A stretch of DNA of 13,020 bases from Cyanobacteria bacterium HKST-UBA02 (lineage in GTDB: Bacteria; Cyanobacteriota; Vampirovibrionia; Obscuribacterales; Obscuribacteraceae). How positions within the stretch are numbered: the stretch's first letter is position 1; the number at the start of each line of letters is the position of its first letter. The notes beneath the pieces were generated by a model. It was not told where the DNA came from. It saw nothing but the letters and a program-made list of their open reading frames with translations, and ran no database searches. The stretch is from positions 1 through 13,020 of the forward strand of contig JAGQHH010000266.1 of NCBI GenBank assembly GCA_020431945.1, given 5' to 3'. Of this stretch, positions 1-7,573 are shown in pieces. Position numbers and translations under genes: made by a program.

Positions 1-1150
1 GTCCATAGACTTTCATGCCCCAGCGCACGACTTCGGGGTTGAGAGGCTCGCCCACGCTGAGAATATGGCGGAGGCTGGCGAGACTGTGGCGGTAGACAGC
101 TTCATCACCCGCTTTCATGAGCATGCGAAGGGCGGTGGGAGCGGTGTACCAGACAGTGACCTTGAGCTTGTCGATGACGTTGTACCAGCTATCGGCGTCG
201 AAGCGACCTTCATAGCTGACCACCGAGATGCCGTTGGACCAGGGACCAAAGATACCATATACGGTGCCGGTCACCCAGCCGGGATCGGCGGTGCACCAGT
301 AGATATCGTCTTCTTGCAAGTCCAGCACCCACCTGGTGGTCATATGGTGCCCGATGATATCGTTATGGACGTGGACAACCCCCTTGGGTTTGCCTGTCGT
401 ACCGGAGGTATAGAGCAGGTAGAGGGGATCTTCGGGATCCATACGCTCGCATTCCAGCTTGTCGCTTTCGGCGTTCAACAGGGCTTCATAGCTGTATTCG
501 CGCTCACCGAGCTTGGACTCATCGCCGCCCACCACGATGACATAGGCGAGATCGGGAAGCTCTTTGCGAATGCTGTCGAGCTTGGGCTTCAGTTCGGGAT
601 TGGTGATGATCACGGTTGCTTCGGAGTCCTGAAGCCTGTCACGCAGAGCATCAGGACCAAAGGCCGAGAAGAGGGGTCCGGCGATGGCGCCAATCTTGGC
701 GATGGCTACGGTGGTGACATAGAGCTCGGGAACTCTCGGGAGGAAGACGAACACTCTGTCCCCCTTCTCCACGCCCAGTTTCTTGAGGGCATTGCCGAGC
801 TTATTCGACTGCTCATAAACATCCTGGAAGGTGAGCTTGGACAGCTTATTCTTGGCATCGATGGCATAGAGGGCGACTTTGTTGCGGCGGCCGTCGGACA
901 TATGCCGATCCACGGCGTTGTAGGCAGCGTTTATCTTGCCGCCGGCGAACCAGTCGAGCTCGCCACGAGCCTGATCCCAGTCGAAAGTCTGATAGGTCTT
1001 CTCGTAATTGACCAGATTGGGGTTGATCGGACACTTTTTGATGATTTCCTGCCGCCCGGTCTGGGGAAGACTCTGCCCGGGACTCGCTGTAATCTCGGTC
1101 TTGGCCGAAGATTTGCCTTTAGCTTTGCCGGGTGGATCGACGAGTTTCAT
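1..1150 (-). CDS. acsA: Acetyl-CoA synthetase (AMP-forming), partial, 3' end beyond window
   Basis: Activates acetate with ATP and CoA to acetyl-CoA through an acetyl-adenylate; cytoplasmic. Translating the minus strand from ATG at 1150 gives 383 uninterrupted codons that leave the window at base 1, so the C-terminal lid domain and A8-A10 motifs are not seen. The adenylate-forming core motif YTSGTTGKPKG is at residues 247-257. It is followed by the AcsA-like blocks ADPGWVTGTVYGIFGPW (288-304), VWYTAPTALRMLMK (333-346) and LRHILSVGEPLNPEVVRWG (360-378), which match the short Bacillus-type AcsA rather than other acyl-CoA ligases. The start is well fixed: GGAGGT at 1158-1163 lies 7 nt upstream of the ATG. 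The first 35 or so residues are a Lys/Ser-rich leader before the conserved fold. Divergent from the TPR gene at 1342. Substrate could be a short acyl other than acetate, but acetate is most likely. Confidence 0.93.
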   Translation of the reverse strand, partial: MKLVDPPGKAKGKSSAKTEITASPGQSLPQTGRQEIIKKCPINPNLVNYEKTYQTFDWDQARGELDWFAGGKINAAYNAVDRHMSDGRRNKVALYAIDAKNKLSKLTFQDVYEQSNKLGNALKKLGVEKGDRVFVFLPRVPELYVTTVAIAKIGAIAGPLFSAFGPDALRDRLQDSEATVIITNPELKPKLDSIRKELPDLAYVIVVGGDESKLGEREYSYEALLNAESDKLECERMDPEDPLYLLYTSGTTGKPKGVVHVHNDIIGHHMTTRWVLDLQEDDIYWCTADPGWVTGTVYGIFGPWSNGISVVSYEGRFDADSWYNVIDKLKVTVWYTAPTALRMLMKAGDEAVYRHSLASLRHILSVGEPLNPEVVRWGMKVYG

Positions 1151-1341
1151 TTAGTGCACCTCCAGAATTCAGATGAGCGTTCGGCGAGCGTCCGTGGCGC
1201 CCTGAAAACAACGCTTACTTGACAAGCGTCCTGCTTGCGAAGTGCCTATATTACCGCTTTTTTGTCGGGATTGAAGCTCTTCTTGTTATACAGATTAGAA
1301 TAGGTGGGTAAGGTATAAAGACATAAGGGGAAAACAAGGGC
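1151..1341. promoter_or_regulatory. Divergent intergenic region, acsA / TPR gene
   Basis: This 191-bp gap must hold the promoters of both divergent genes. On the plus strand the best pair I see is TTGAAG (1271-1276) and TAGAAT (1296-1301) with a long 19-bp spacer; TATAAA at 1314-1319 is an alternative -10 without a good -35. On the minus strand TAATAT (about 1249-1254) is a possible -10 for acsA. A 5-bp hairpin, CAAGC-GTCCT-GCTTG at 1223-1237, could be an operator or just chance. None of these is strong. Confidence 0.3.
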
Positions 1342-1959
1342 ATGCCCACCTTTACCGAACACAAGATGACGGCACTCAAGGCACTCGAGAACAACAACCT
1401 CAGGGACGCCGAGAGACACTGGCAATCGGCCCTCAATGAAGCCGAGAGCTACGGCAAGAACGACGGTCGTTATGCCCTGAGCATCGACAATCTTGCCCTG
1501 GTGGCTTTCAAAATGGGCCAGCACGCCAAAGCCGAGCCTCTCTACAAGCAGGCCCTTGCCATAAGAGAGGCCAATCTCGCTCCCAAGGACAAAGACCTCG
1601 CCACCTGCTACAACAACCTGGCAGTGATCTATTTCAAGCAGAACAAGTATCCCGAGGCTGAGCAGAATTTCAAGAAATCTCTGGCCATTCGGGAAGAGGT
1701 TTGCGGGCGGAACAGCGGGGAGGTCGGAAGCGTGCTCTATCAGCTGGGCATGCTCCACCACGCTCAGAAGAAATACCCCCAGGCTGAGGACTTCTACAAA
1801 CAGGCCCTGGAGATAAAGAACAAAGTCTTCGGTCCGGATCACATAGAACTGGTCCATATCCTCAAGAACTTCGCCCACCTTCTCAGAAAGACAGGTCGCG
1901 AGCCCACTGCGGATCAGATGGCGACCTTCGCAAAAACCATCGAAGAAAAGAACAAGTAA
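1342..1959 (+). CDS. TPR protein, kinesin-light-chain-like repeats
   Basis: A 205-residue soluble protein made almost wholly of tetratricopeptide repeats, a helical scaffold for protein-protein binding; the partner is unknown. Repeats lie at about 7-40, 46-79, 88-121 and 130-163, with a degenerate fifth to about 200. The 42-residue spacing and phrases such as AEPLYKQALAIRE, NNLAVIYFKQNKYPEAE and LEIKNKVFGPDHIE are typical of kinesin-light-chain/NPHP3-type TPRs common in Cyanobacteria-related lineages. No signal peptide or membrane segment. ATG at 1342 is preceded by AAGGGG (1325-1330) at a slightly long 11-nt distance, with AAGGG at 1336-1340 too close to serve. The stop lies 6 bp before the zinc-ribbon gene, so the two are almost certainly co-transcribed. 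Related in sequence style to the gene at 11898 and to the N-terminus of the gene at 3449-6217. Confidence 0.9.
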   Translation: MPTFTEHKMTALKALENNNLRDAERHWQSALNEAESYGKNDGRYALSIDNLALVAFKMGQHAKAEPLYKQALAIREANLAPKDKDLATCYNNLAVIYFKQNKYPEAEQNFKKSLAIREEVCGRNSGEVGSVLYQLGMLHHAQKKYPQAEDFYKQALEIKNKVFGPDHIELVHILKNFAHLLRKTGREPTADQMATFAKTIEEKNK

Positions 1960-1965
1960 CGGCTG

Positions 1966-2865
1966 ATGCCCGCTAACTGTGCCTATTGCGGACAGGCAGT
2001 CGATGGTGACGGATTTATCTGCTCGCATTGTGCCGGCTCGCCCCAGGCGCCCCTGGAATATAGCTTCGAAGCCATGCAACATTCACTGGATTCGGTAGCT
2101 CCGGCGCCTCATGCGTCTCACGCTCATCATGTCACCCATGTCTATGCCGAACCTCCGGTGGAGCTGTTTGAGGACAGCGAGCCGGAGATGATTCAAGTCA
2201 AACCAGAACGCACCGCCAGGTTCTCCAGCACCGAGATCAAAAGGACTGCGAAGCCGAAAGAGACAAAGCAGGTTCCGGCTACCAAAGAGAAAAAGAGTAA
2301 GAGAGAGCGCAAGGCTCCGGCAGTAGACTGGAAGAAACAGAAAATCCATGGGGACTTCACAGCCAGGACGAAAGCAATCAAGGTATTTCTTCAGACCCCC
2401 ATCGCAATTGTCTTTCTGCTTTCGATCTTTCACAGTTTCGAGTCCAACCAGCCGATTATGGCCTTTATAACTTTTGCCGTGGCTGGCGTGGTGCTTACCC
2501 TTATCGGCTTCATCTTCAAGGTCGTTCTCTTTTTCCGCAACAACTCCTGGACTCGATTCGCCACATATATCTATCACCACCGGCCTCCGCAAGAATGCCA
2601 GGTAAAACTGATTTCCGCCCGTCCGCCATATACGGTGAGTGAGCTGGTAGTGATCAGCCAGTCAGGCAAACAACAGAAAAGAAGCCGATTGAAAGTAGTC
2701 CATACCAATGCCAATCCAGCATTGTTCATGCGAAGCACCGAATCGAACAGGCTGCCTGATGACACCTACCGAGGCTCCCTTAGAAGAGGCAGCACCGAGG
2801 GGCTCGATGCAGCCATAGTCACCATCGGCGATTGCCGTTACTGGTGCGTGCCGGATAGAGATTGA
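1966..2865 (+). CDS. Zinc-ribbon protein with two transmembrane segments
   Basis: A 299-residue protein of unknown function. An N-terminal zinc ribbon is formed by Cys5, Cys8, Cys19 and Cys22 (C-x2-C-x10-C-x2-C). Then comes a His-rich patch (49-59), an acidic stretch, and a strongly basic disordered linker (about 80-128, with KEKKSKRERK). Two hydrophobic helices at about 139-157 and 164-190 should form a hairpin in the membrane. This leaves the ribbon and the C-terminal domain of about 110 residues (with CQVKLISARPPYTVSELVV, 211-229) on the cytoplasmic side. I do not recognise the C-terminal domain. The start is 6 bp after the TPR stop with no clear Shine-Dalgarno, suggesting translational coupling. 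Its stop is only 11 bp from the stop of the convergent gene at 2877, with no obvious terminator between. Function not assignable. Confidence 0.85.
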   Translation: MPANCAYCGQAVDGDGFICSHCAGSPQAPLEYSFEAMQHSLDSVAPAPHASHAHHVTHVYAEPPVELFEDSEPEMIQVKPERTARFSSTEIKRTAKPKETKQVPATKEKKSKRERKAPAVDWKKQKIHGDFTARTKAIKVFLQTPIAIVFLLSIFHSFESNQPIMAFITFAVAGVVLTLIGFIFKVVLFFRNNSWTRFATYIYHHRPPQECQVKLISARPPYTVSELVVISQSGKQQKRSRLKVVHTNANPALFMRSTESNRLPDDTYRGSLRRGSTEGLDAAIVTIGDCRYWCVPDRD

Positions 2866-2876
2866 TCTAGAGATGC

Positions 2877-3416
2877 CTAGGGAATTCTAAGAACCCTGAT
2901 ATAGCGGTATGAGTCGAAATAAGTGTGGATGTCCGAATTCTTCCAGACACCATCGTTCCAGTCGTTCGTAAATACGCTTCCATTCGGTCCGATTATCCCG
3001 CAATGGGCTTTTGGACCGATATTTCCCCGGGGCAGGGGGTCCATGAAAGCGACAAGAACATCTCCGGGCTTGGCATTCTTGCGCACCGCAGCATCGTCGA
3101 TGGGCTCTTCGCCGCCATCTTTGATCACATATTCGCTGGCCTCGGGTGGTCCCTTGAGAATCTGACGTCGCATATAGAGAGTCACCGCGCTACCCACATG
3201 TTTCACCCCGGCAACCTTGAGGACATTGCTTACCGAAGCCGCACAACCGAGACCGCCGGACTTGAGACCGTATCCGGTCCTCCACATCTCCTTGCCGACA
3301 CAATCACGAGCAGCACTGGCAATCTTCTCGCCGGTGCTCTCGGCAAACGCCGGATGCGAGGCGGCGGAAAATAGAGCTAGCAATGCAAGAGCTATAAACT
3401 TCCTTCTGGCTGTCAT
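2877..3416 (-). CDS. Secreted NlpC/P60- or CHAP-like cysteine hydrolase (putative)
   Basis: A 179-residue exported protein. Residues 1-25 form a classical signal peptide (MTARRK, a hydrophobic run, then AFA before the cut at 25/26). The mature part has Cys58 in GLGCAASVSNVLKVAG at the start of a helix, His138 in KAHCGIIG and Asn151/Asp152 in TNDWNDG. This order (Cys at a helix N-terminus, then His-x-G in a beta strand, then a polar residue) fits papain-fold NlpC/P60 or CHAP peptidoglycan hydrolases, which cut peptide bonds or amide links of the cell wall. KPGDVLVAF (116-124) matches the 'GDlv.f' strand of that fold. Family membership is my inference from motif order; overall length is small but normal. 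Start ATG 3416 has GGAG (3423-3426) 6 nt upstream. It lies 32 bp after the 922-residue gene on the same strand, probably in one operon. Confidence 0.7.
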   Translation of the reverse strand: MTARRKFIALALLALFSAASHPAFAESTGEKIASAARDCVGKEMWRTGYGLKSGGLGCAASVSNVLKVAGVKHVGSAVTLYMRRQILKGPPEASEYVIKDGGEEPIDDAAVRKNAKPGDVLVAFMDPLPRGNIGPKAHCGIIGPNGSVFTNDWNDGVWKNSDIHTYFDSYRYIRVLRIP

Positions 3417-3448
3417 CTCGATCTCCGAACGGGGCGAGATTCTCTATT

Positions 3449-6217
3449 CTAACGCCAGAGGAAATACTGTGCTCCGACGACGAATGCCGTGATGATCATG
3501 AAGACGTAGGAAGCCAGACGGAAGGACTTGTTCACCGGATTATTCTTGTTCTGACCGGGTCTGACCATCATAGAGCGCCAGAAGAGCAGGCCTGCAGCCA
3601 TCGCCAGGACTATCGGAACCGAGAAGTGGATAAAGAAGATAGGCAGGAATTGGTTTCGGGCAAGCCAGACCTTGGTCGACTTATGAGGGACATAGACCCT
3701 GGAGTCGGTACTATCCGGCTTGTTATTGCCGCAGGCCTTGCGACCATCCCAGCCGAAGAGCAGCACCTCTCCCCCCTTGCGAGTCTGGAAGAACTGGGCG
3801 TTCCGGTTGGCTGCCCTTATATAGAAGGCGGTAGTGGTGAACTTGTGGTCCGGATCGAGCTTGAGCATGGCATAGGCGACGATCTGCCCCTTGGTCGGCG
3901 GCCTCTCCCCGGCGATCAAACCGTCGGTCATGAGATATTCACGAATAGGCTTGTCTTTGAAGATCTCGTAGCGGACCGAATAGATCTTCAGGTCTTCCTG
4001 GGCGTTGGTGAAGGGGTTCAGATACTTGAACTGGCTCTCTGAATTCTTCACGAGCTCGCTCGGATAACTACCGGTGCCAAGGTAAAAGTTGCCGATCTTC
4101 TGGTAGAGGTCCCGGGCGGTCATCAGGACCTTAGCATCCGGCGAGTCCATCTTGTAGAGAACGACCCCGGACTCCGAGCGCAATCCTTCCGGAATCTCGA
4201 CGAACCAGAACTGGCGCTCCATCACCGAATCGATCCACTGCAGGGCCATGGCGGTTACAGAGCTGTCGTACACCATATACGGAAGGTGCATGCCGAGATT
4301 GTCGTCATTGATCACACAACGCCCGGACGAACCAATCGATACGCGCATAGAGCCGCACGGAGTCATATAGATCTCGGAGGGTCCGAGAGCCACATCCTCT
4401 GCCACCACCGCCGGTTTCACGAACTCGGGCGGCTTGATGGGGTTGTTCATGTAAAGGAAGACGCCACCGCCAATGAGAAACAAAAGTACCAGGGTCGGTA
4501 TGAGAAACTCTTTCACGGACCTGATGGCGGAGACCATGCCATCGCTCTTGCTCACTACATCACGAGAAGCGCTGATCTCACGCAGGGCGAGAACAGTACT
4601 GGATTCCTGATCGTCGTAATCCTCCTCGAATCCATCTTGATAGCCATCCTCCGAAATAGGAGGACCACCCTTGCGAACCGGGCGTTGAGAGCCACTTTCG
4701 AACGACTCCTGCCTGGCCATGGGAATACTGCCGCCGTCATGCCATCCCGAATCGTCACCCGGAGCAGGTCCTCCGGGACCGTCCTGTCTCTGGGCGAAGA
4801 TGTTTTGAATCGGTGACTGGGGACCGGTTCCCTGCTGGGAGTGAAAGTCGTTGACCTTGGATGCGAGGTGATCGAGATAGGGATCGTTGCTCGGATCATT
4901 TCGGCGTGGTGGCACCGGTGGTTGCGGGTTCTTGGGAGCAGGAATCGGCGGCATCCAGGACGGCTGACCCTCGCCTTCGAAGATCCCTTCCTGCGAAGCC
5001 ATAGAAGGCGTCTTGGGTGGCGGGACCGGTGGCATGAAACTGGGGACCTGCTCTCCCGGCTGTTCGAAACCCGGTCCACCGGGCTGTTGAGGATTCTGGG
5101 GAGGAGGCGGGGGCGGCTGGGGATAAGGATCCTGCGTACCCGAATTTCCCATACCCGAATTTCCCATACCTGGATCTTGGGGCGGCATGAATCCGGCGTC
5201 ACCGGGCATTCCTGGAAATCCCGGCTGCCCCATCGGCATGCTTTGAGAATTCATATTTGGAGAATTCATGTCTTGAGACGGCTGCGTCGAAATCACTCCG
5301 GACTCGTTAACCATTCCTGGCTGCGGAGGACCACCCCAGGGAGGAGCAGGAGCCTCGTCAGGTCGAGGGGGAAAGCTCGGCAATGGCTGCGACGGCGGCT
5401 GCGGAGGCACAGGCGGCTCTGGCTGCGGGGGGAAAGGTGCCTGTGCCTGCGGGGGAAAAGGTGGCTGCGGCTGTGACGGGGCGGCCGGCTGCGGCGGCCC
5501 CCAGGGCTGATTGGAGCCATTGGACGGTCCTGGTCCGCCGGGAAAAGGCGATTCCGGAGCAGGCATCCCGGGAGCAGGCATTGCCGCTGCAGGCGAACCG
5601 GGTACAGGCATACCCGGAGAAGGCAAACCCGGAACGGGCATCCCCGGTGCGGGCATCCCCGGCGAAGGCATCCCCGGTACGGGCATCCCCGAGTTATCAG
5701 ACGGCATGTTGCCCTGCGGAGAGGGAGTACTTTCCTTCCACGCCTGGGCGGCCCGGCGATTCTCCTCGATCCTGGCGAGCAGCCCATCATATCCCTGCCT
5801 GGTCCTGACGACCATCTCGTGGCCCGGTCCAAGAGAAGACTCCATAGTGCTCAGAACCGTTTCGTAGGTGCGCCTGGATTCCTGGTAACTCCCGATAGAT
5901 TCCTGGGTCCGGGCGATCTTGACCATGAGATTGAGCATGTCCGGATGGTTGCTTCCCAGGATCTGATGCCCTATAGACAGGAGCCTTTGATATACGGGAA
6001 GTGAATCACGGAAGCGATTGAGAACGTGAAAACTATCGCCAAGCTTCTGCAGAGGATAAGCAAGCTCCGGGCTGGTCGGCCCGTGGATCATCTCCAGGGT
6101 GCTCAGGACCTGGATATAAAGGGCAGCGGCATCTTCGAATCGCTGCTCGCCGAAGAGCGATTCCGCCCTGGCCAGAGCGGCGTTGACATCCTGCTGCTGT
6201 AAGTTGCCTGAATTCAT
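3449..6217 (-). CDS. TPR / proline-methionine-rich linker / three-helix membrane protein
   Basis: A 922-residue multidomain protein of unknown function. Residues 8-155 hold about three TPR repeats (LGSNHPDMLNLMVKIARTQ, SLGPGHEMV). Residues 160-565 are low-complexity and disordered: tandem PGMPx pentapeptides (177-220), then PPQPxPPFPPQ-type Pro/Gln tracts, then Met/Gly/Asn-rich and acidic stretches. TM1 lies at about 571-590, followed by a domain of about 260 residues (591-851; Cys621, Cys634, Cys829) that should face outward, then TM2 (about 857-881), a basic loop, and TM3 (about 899-920). Positive charges before TM1 and after TM2 support a cytoplasmic N-terminus. In the outer domain, FYLGTGSYPSEL...YLNPFTN (about 711-737) resembles the 'YP..L..Y.NPFT' pattern of GspG-type pseudopilins and related proteins. 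ATG 6217 is the furthest upstream possible start, because an in-frame TAA lies at 6221-6223; no clear Shine-Dalgarno. Followed by the secreted hydrolase 32 bp on. Confidence 0.88.
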   Translation of the reverse strand: MNSGNLQQQDVNAALARAESLFGEQRFEDAAALYIQVLSTLEMIHGPTSPELAYPLQKLGDSFHVLNRFRDSLPVYQRLLSIGHQILGSNHPDMLNLMVKIARTQESIGSYQESRRTYETVLSTMESSLGPGHEMVVRTRQGYDGLLARIEENRRAAQAWKESTPSPQGNMPSDNSGMPVPGMPSPGMPAPGMPVPGLPSPGMPVPGSPAAAMPAPGMPAPESPFPGGPGPSNGSNQPWGPPQPAAPSQPQPPFPPQAQAPFPPQPEPPVPPQPPSQPLPSFPPRPDEAPAPPWGGPPQPGMVNESGVISTQPSQDMNSPNMNSQSMPMGQPGFPGMPGDAGFMPPQDPGMGNSGMGNSGTQDPYPQPPPPPPQNPQQPGGPGFEQPGEQVPSFMPPVPPPKTPSMASQEGIFEGEGQPSWMPPIPAPKNPQPPVPPRRNDPSNDPYLDHLASKVNDFHSQQGTGPQSPIQNIFAQRQDGPGGPAPGDDSGWHDGGSIPMARQESFESGSQRPVRKGGPPISEDGYQDGFEEDYDDQESSTVLALREISASRDVVSKSDGMVSAIRSVKEFLIPTLVLLFLIGGGVFLYMNNPIKPPEFVKPAVVAEDVALGPSEIYMTPCGSMRVSIGSSGRCVINDDNLGMHLPYMVYDSSVTAMALQWIDSVMERQFWFVEIPEGLRSESGVVLYKMDSPDAKVLMTARDLYQKIGNFYLGTGSYPSELVKNSESQFKYLNPFTNAQEDLKIYSVRYEIFKDKPIREYLMTDGLIAGERPPTKGQIVAYAMLKLDPDHKFTTTAFYIRAANRNAQFFQTRKGGEVLLFGWDGRKACGNNKPDSTDSRVYVPHKSTKVWLARNQFLPIFFIHFSVPIVLAMAAGLLFWRSMMVRPGQNKNNPVNKSFRLASYVFMIITAFVVGAQYFLWR
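5138..5167 (-). repeat. Two-copy 15-bp tandem repeat inside the linker
   Basis: Two exact copies (5138-5152 and 5153-5167) of ACCCGAATTTCCCAT on the plus strand encode the repeated pentapeptide GMGNS in the disordered linker of the 922-residue protein. Identity at every base suggests a recent in-frame duplication. Confidence 0.9.
5546..5695 (-). repeat. 15-bp minisatellite encoding PGMPx pentapeptides
   Basis: About ten units with strict 15-bp period; the 'RGGCR' word starts at 5546, 5561, 5576, 5591, 5606, 5621, 5636, 5651, 5666 and 5681. Units toward the 5681 end are nearly identical (GGGCATCCCCGGTGC-like); those toward 5546 have diverged. They encode the tandem P-G-M-P-x run of the linker (residues 177-220). 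The array can change length without a frameshift. Confidence 0.9.
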
Positions 6218-6351
6218 GCATTAACAAAGGGTTGGGTATCAATACTTCACCACAGTGACTCTAAAAAATATCGCTATATGGGATCTTTTTCGATAGTTTA
6301 AGGAAGAAGTCTGATTATTATATGCCCAGCAGCCCAGCCAGCCGGGCGATT
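6218..6351 (-). promoter_or_regulatory. AT-rich leader between hydrolase and TPR-TM gene
   Basis: A 134-bp gap, noticeably more AT-rich than its flanks. Just after the hydrolase stop, the minus-strand transcript can form a GC-rich hairpin (GCCCGGC at 6343-6349 pairing with GCTGGGC at 6326-6332, one G-U pair, 10-nt loop). It is not followed by a T tract, so it is a weak terminator at best. Immediately downstream on the same strand is a consensus -10, TATAAT (6317-6322), without a recognisable -35. This could be the promoter of the 922-residue gene. Confidence 0.35.
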
Positions 6352-7569
6352 TCAGTGCCCGTCCCGGTCCGGACCCGATGCCCTCTTCCGACCAACGTCT
6401 TGTAAATTTCTCAAAGAAGCATCGATAACCGAGACTCCCGGGGAGCTTTTCTCCAGCACCGGGTCGAGAGGACGATTGCGTAAGTATGATTCCAAAAAAC
6501 GGAAACAGAGGTTCGTCAGAGCAGCCCGACGCGGAGAGGCGGCGATGTAATCACGGGCGGTATCAAACTCGGGAGGAATTCCGCCGGCGAAATCGAAGTG
6601 GCTGGCTTCATCGATAGAAGCCAGAACCTTCGGAGAGTTAGCCATTTTGAAAAGATACAGATCTCCCGGTCCTCGCTTGATGAGCTTCTCCCGGCCGCCA
6701 TACTGAAACATCACCGGAATTCGTATCGAAGCCAGATCGTTTTTTCCGCAGACACAATAGACCTGATGGTTAGCCGGTCCGGAAAGAGAGACGACAGCCC
6801 TGATATCTTCCCTGGCATAAGAAGGGTCTGCTCCGGCTACAAGCAGCGCCGTCCAGGCCCCGAATGAGTGCCCGATCAGGGCGATTCTGGCCGGGTCGAT
6901 TCGAGACGCGAAGGGCGAGGCGCCACTCAGGTTTTCCGCCAGCAAGAAATCGAGAGTCTCGCCGGTCTGAATCGGCCTGTAGCTGTAAGCTGTTCGCCCC
7001 CATCGCGATCGGCTCGACAGCCCGGAATCTCTCAGGAAGTAAATGAAATCCCAGATCCTCTTCGACCGGTCTTTCGATCTCGGCACCGGGGTATCGATCC
7101 GGGAAGAGAATTCCCGGTCGTGGAAGTCGGGAGCCGCGACGATATAGCCTTTTCTGGCCAGGCACTCGGCTAAGAAAAAGGAAGCGTCCCCGCAGCCGGC
7201 GGCGCCATGACAGTAAACCACCAGCGGATGCCCCCCCTTTTCCACGGGTGACTCCAGAGCCAGTCTGGTTTTGAGTTTTCCGGCTCCGAGAATGTATTCA
7301 TAGTCTTTCTCCTGCTCGCCGGTGGGATACCAGATAGCCACCTTGTAGGCAAAGGATCTGGCGCCTTCATGACGAAGCTCCCGGATCCGATAGCCTACAT
7401 TGGACCCCTTGAGGAGGTCGGCCGCCAGAGTGCCGGCTCCTGCCCTCGCACCACCGACGATACCACCGCCAGGCGCTGTCTGCTCCCGACCGGTAGCGGA
7501 CGAAATGGATACCAGAAAGAAAAGTACGAGGAGCAGAACTCCTCGTACCCCGTAATGACTGAACGGCAA
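6352..7569 (-). CDS. Secreted alpha/beta hydrolase (PAF-acetylhydrolase / dienelactone hydrolase-like)
   Basis: A 405-residue serine hydrolase with an N-terminal hydrophobic export signal (residues 8-25, LLLVLFFLVSISSA). The alpha/beta-hydrolase core shows HPLVVYCHGAAGCG (114-127, oxyanion strand), GYIVAAPDFHDREF (141-154), the nucleophile elbow GHSFG with Ser235, and His324 in EASHFDF. The usual catalytic Asp after strand 7 is not evident: the strand IPVMFQYGG (284-292) is followed by REKLI, so Glu294 may serve, or the acid lies elsewhere. The pattern is closest to platelet-activating-factor acetylhydrolase-like or dienelactone-hydrolase-like esterases; the natural ester is unknown. Cys120, Cys126, Cys272 and Cys274 could form disulfides after export. 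The best start is TTG at 7569, 4 bp after the stop of the small membrane protein and without a Shine-Dalgarno, so translation is probably coupled. The exact start is uncertain. Confidence 0.82.
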   Translation of the reverse strand: MPFSHYGVRGVLLLVLFFLVSISSATGREQTAPGGGIVGGARAGAGTLAADLLKGSNVGYRIRELRHEGARSFAYKVAIWYPTGEQEKDYEYILGAGKLKTRLALESPVEKGGHPLVVYCHGAAGCGDASFFLAECLARKGYIVAAPDFHDREFSSRIDTPVPRSKDRSKRIWDFIYFLRDSGLSSRSRWGRTAYSYRPIQTGETLDFLLAENLSGASPFASRIDPARIALIGHSFGAWTALLVAGADPSYAREDIRAVVSLSGPANHQVYCVCGKNDLASIRIPVMFQYGGREKLIKRGPGDLYLFKMANSPKVLASIDEASHFDFAGGIPPEFDTARDYIAASPRRAALTNLCFRFLESYLRNRPLDPVLEKSSPGVSVIDASLRNLQDVGRKRASGPDRDGH

Positions 7570-7573
7570 TGGC

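Noticed and set aside
65..1222. Plus-strand open frame of 385 codons
   Set aside because: It lies antisense to acsA, whose minus-strand translation carries all conserved motifs and a strong ribosome site; the plus-strand product is a shadow.
1219..1252. Promoter TTGACA plus TATATT upstream of the TPR gene
   Set aside because: Both boxes look good but are separated by 22 bp, too far for a standard sigma-70 type promoter.
1246..2082. Minus-strand open frame of 278 codons
   Set aside because: Antisense to the TPR gene; its leucine-rich look is the complement of repeated TPR codons, and it has no start signal.
5546..5695. Collagen-like repeat
   Set aside because: The true frame has a period of five residues (PGMPx), not G-x-y triplets, so it cannot form a collagen helix.
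4286..5867. Several long open frames on both strands inside the 922-residue gene
   Set aside because: They come from the GC-rich, repetitive linker, giving Arg/Pro/Gly-rich shadows (including collagen-like runs) without independent start signals.
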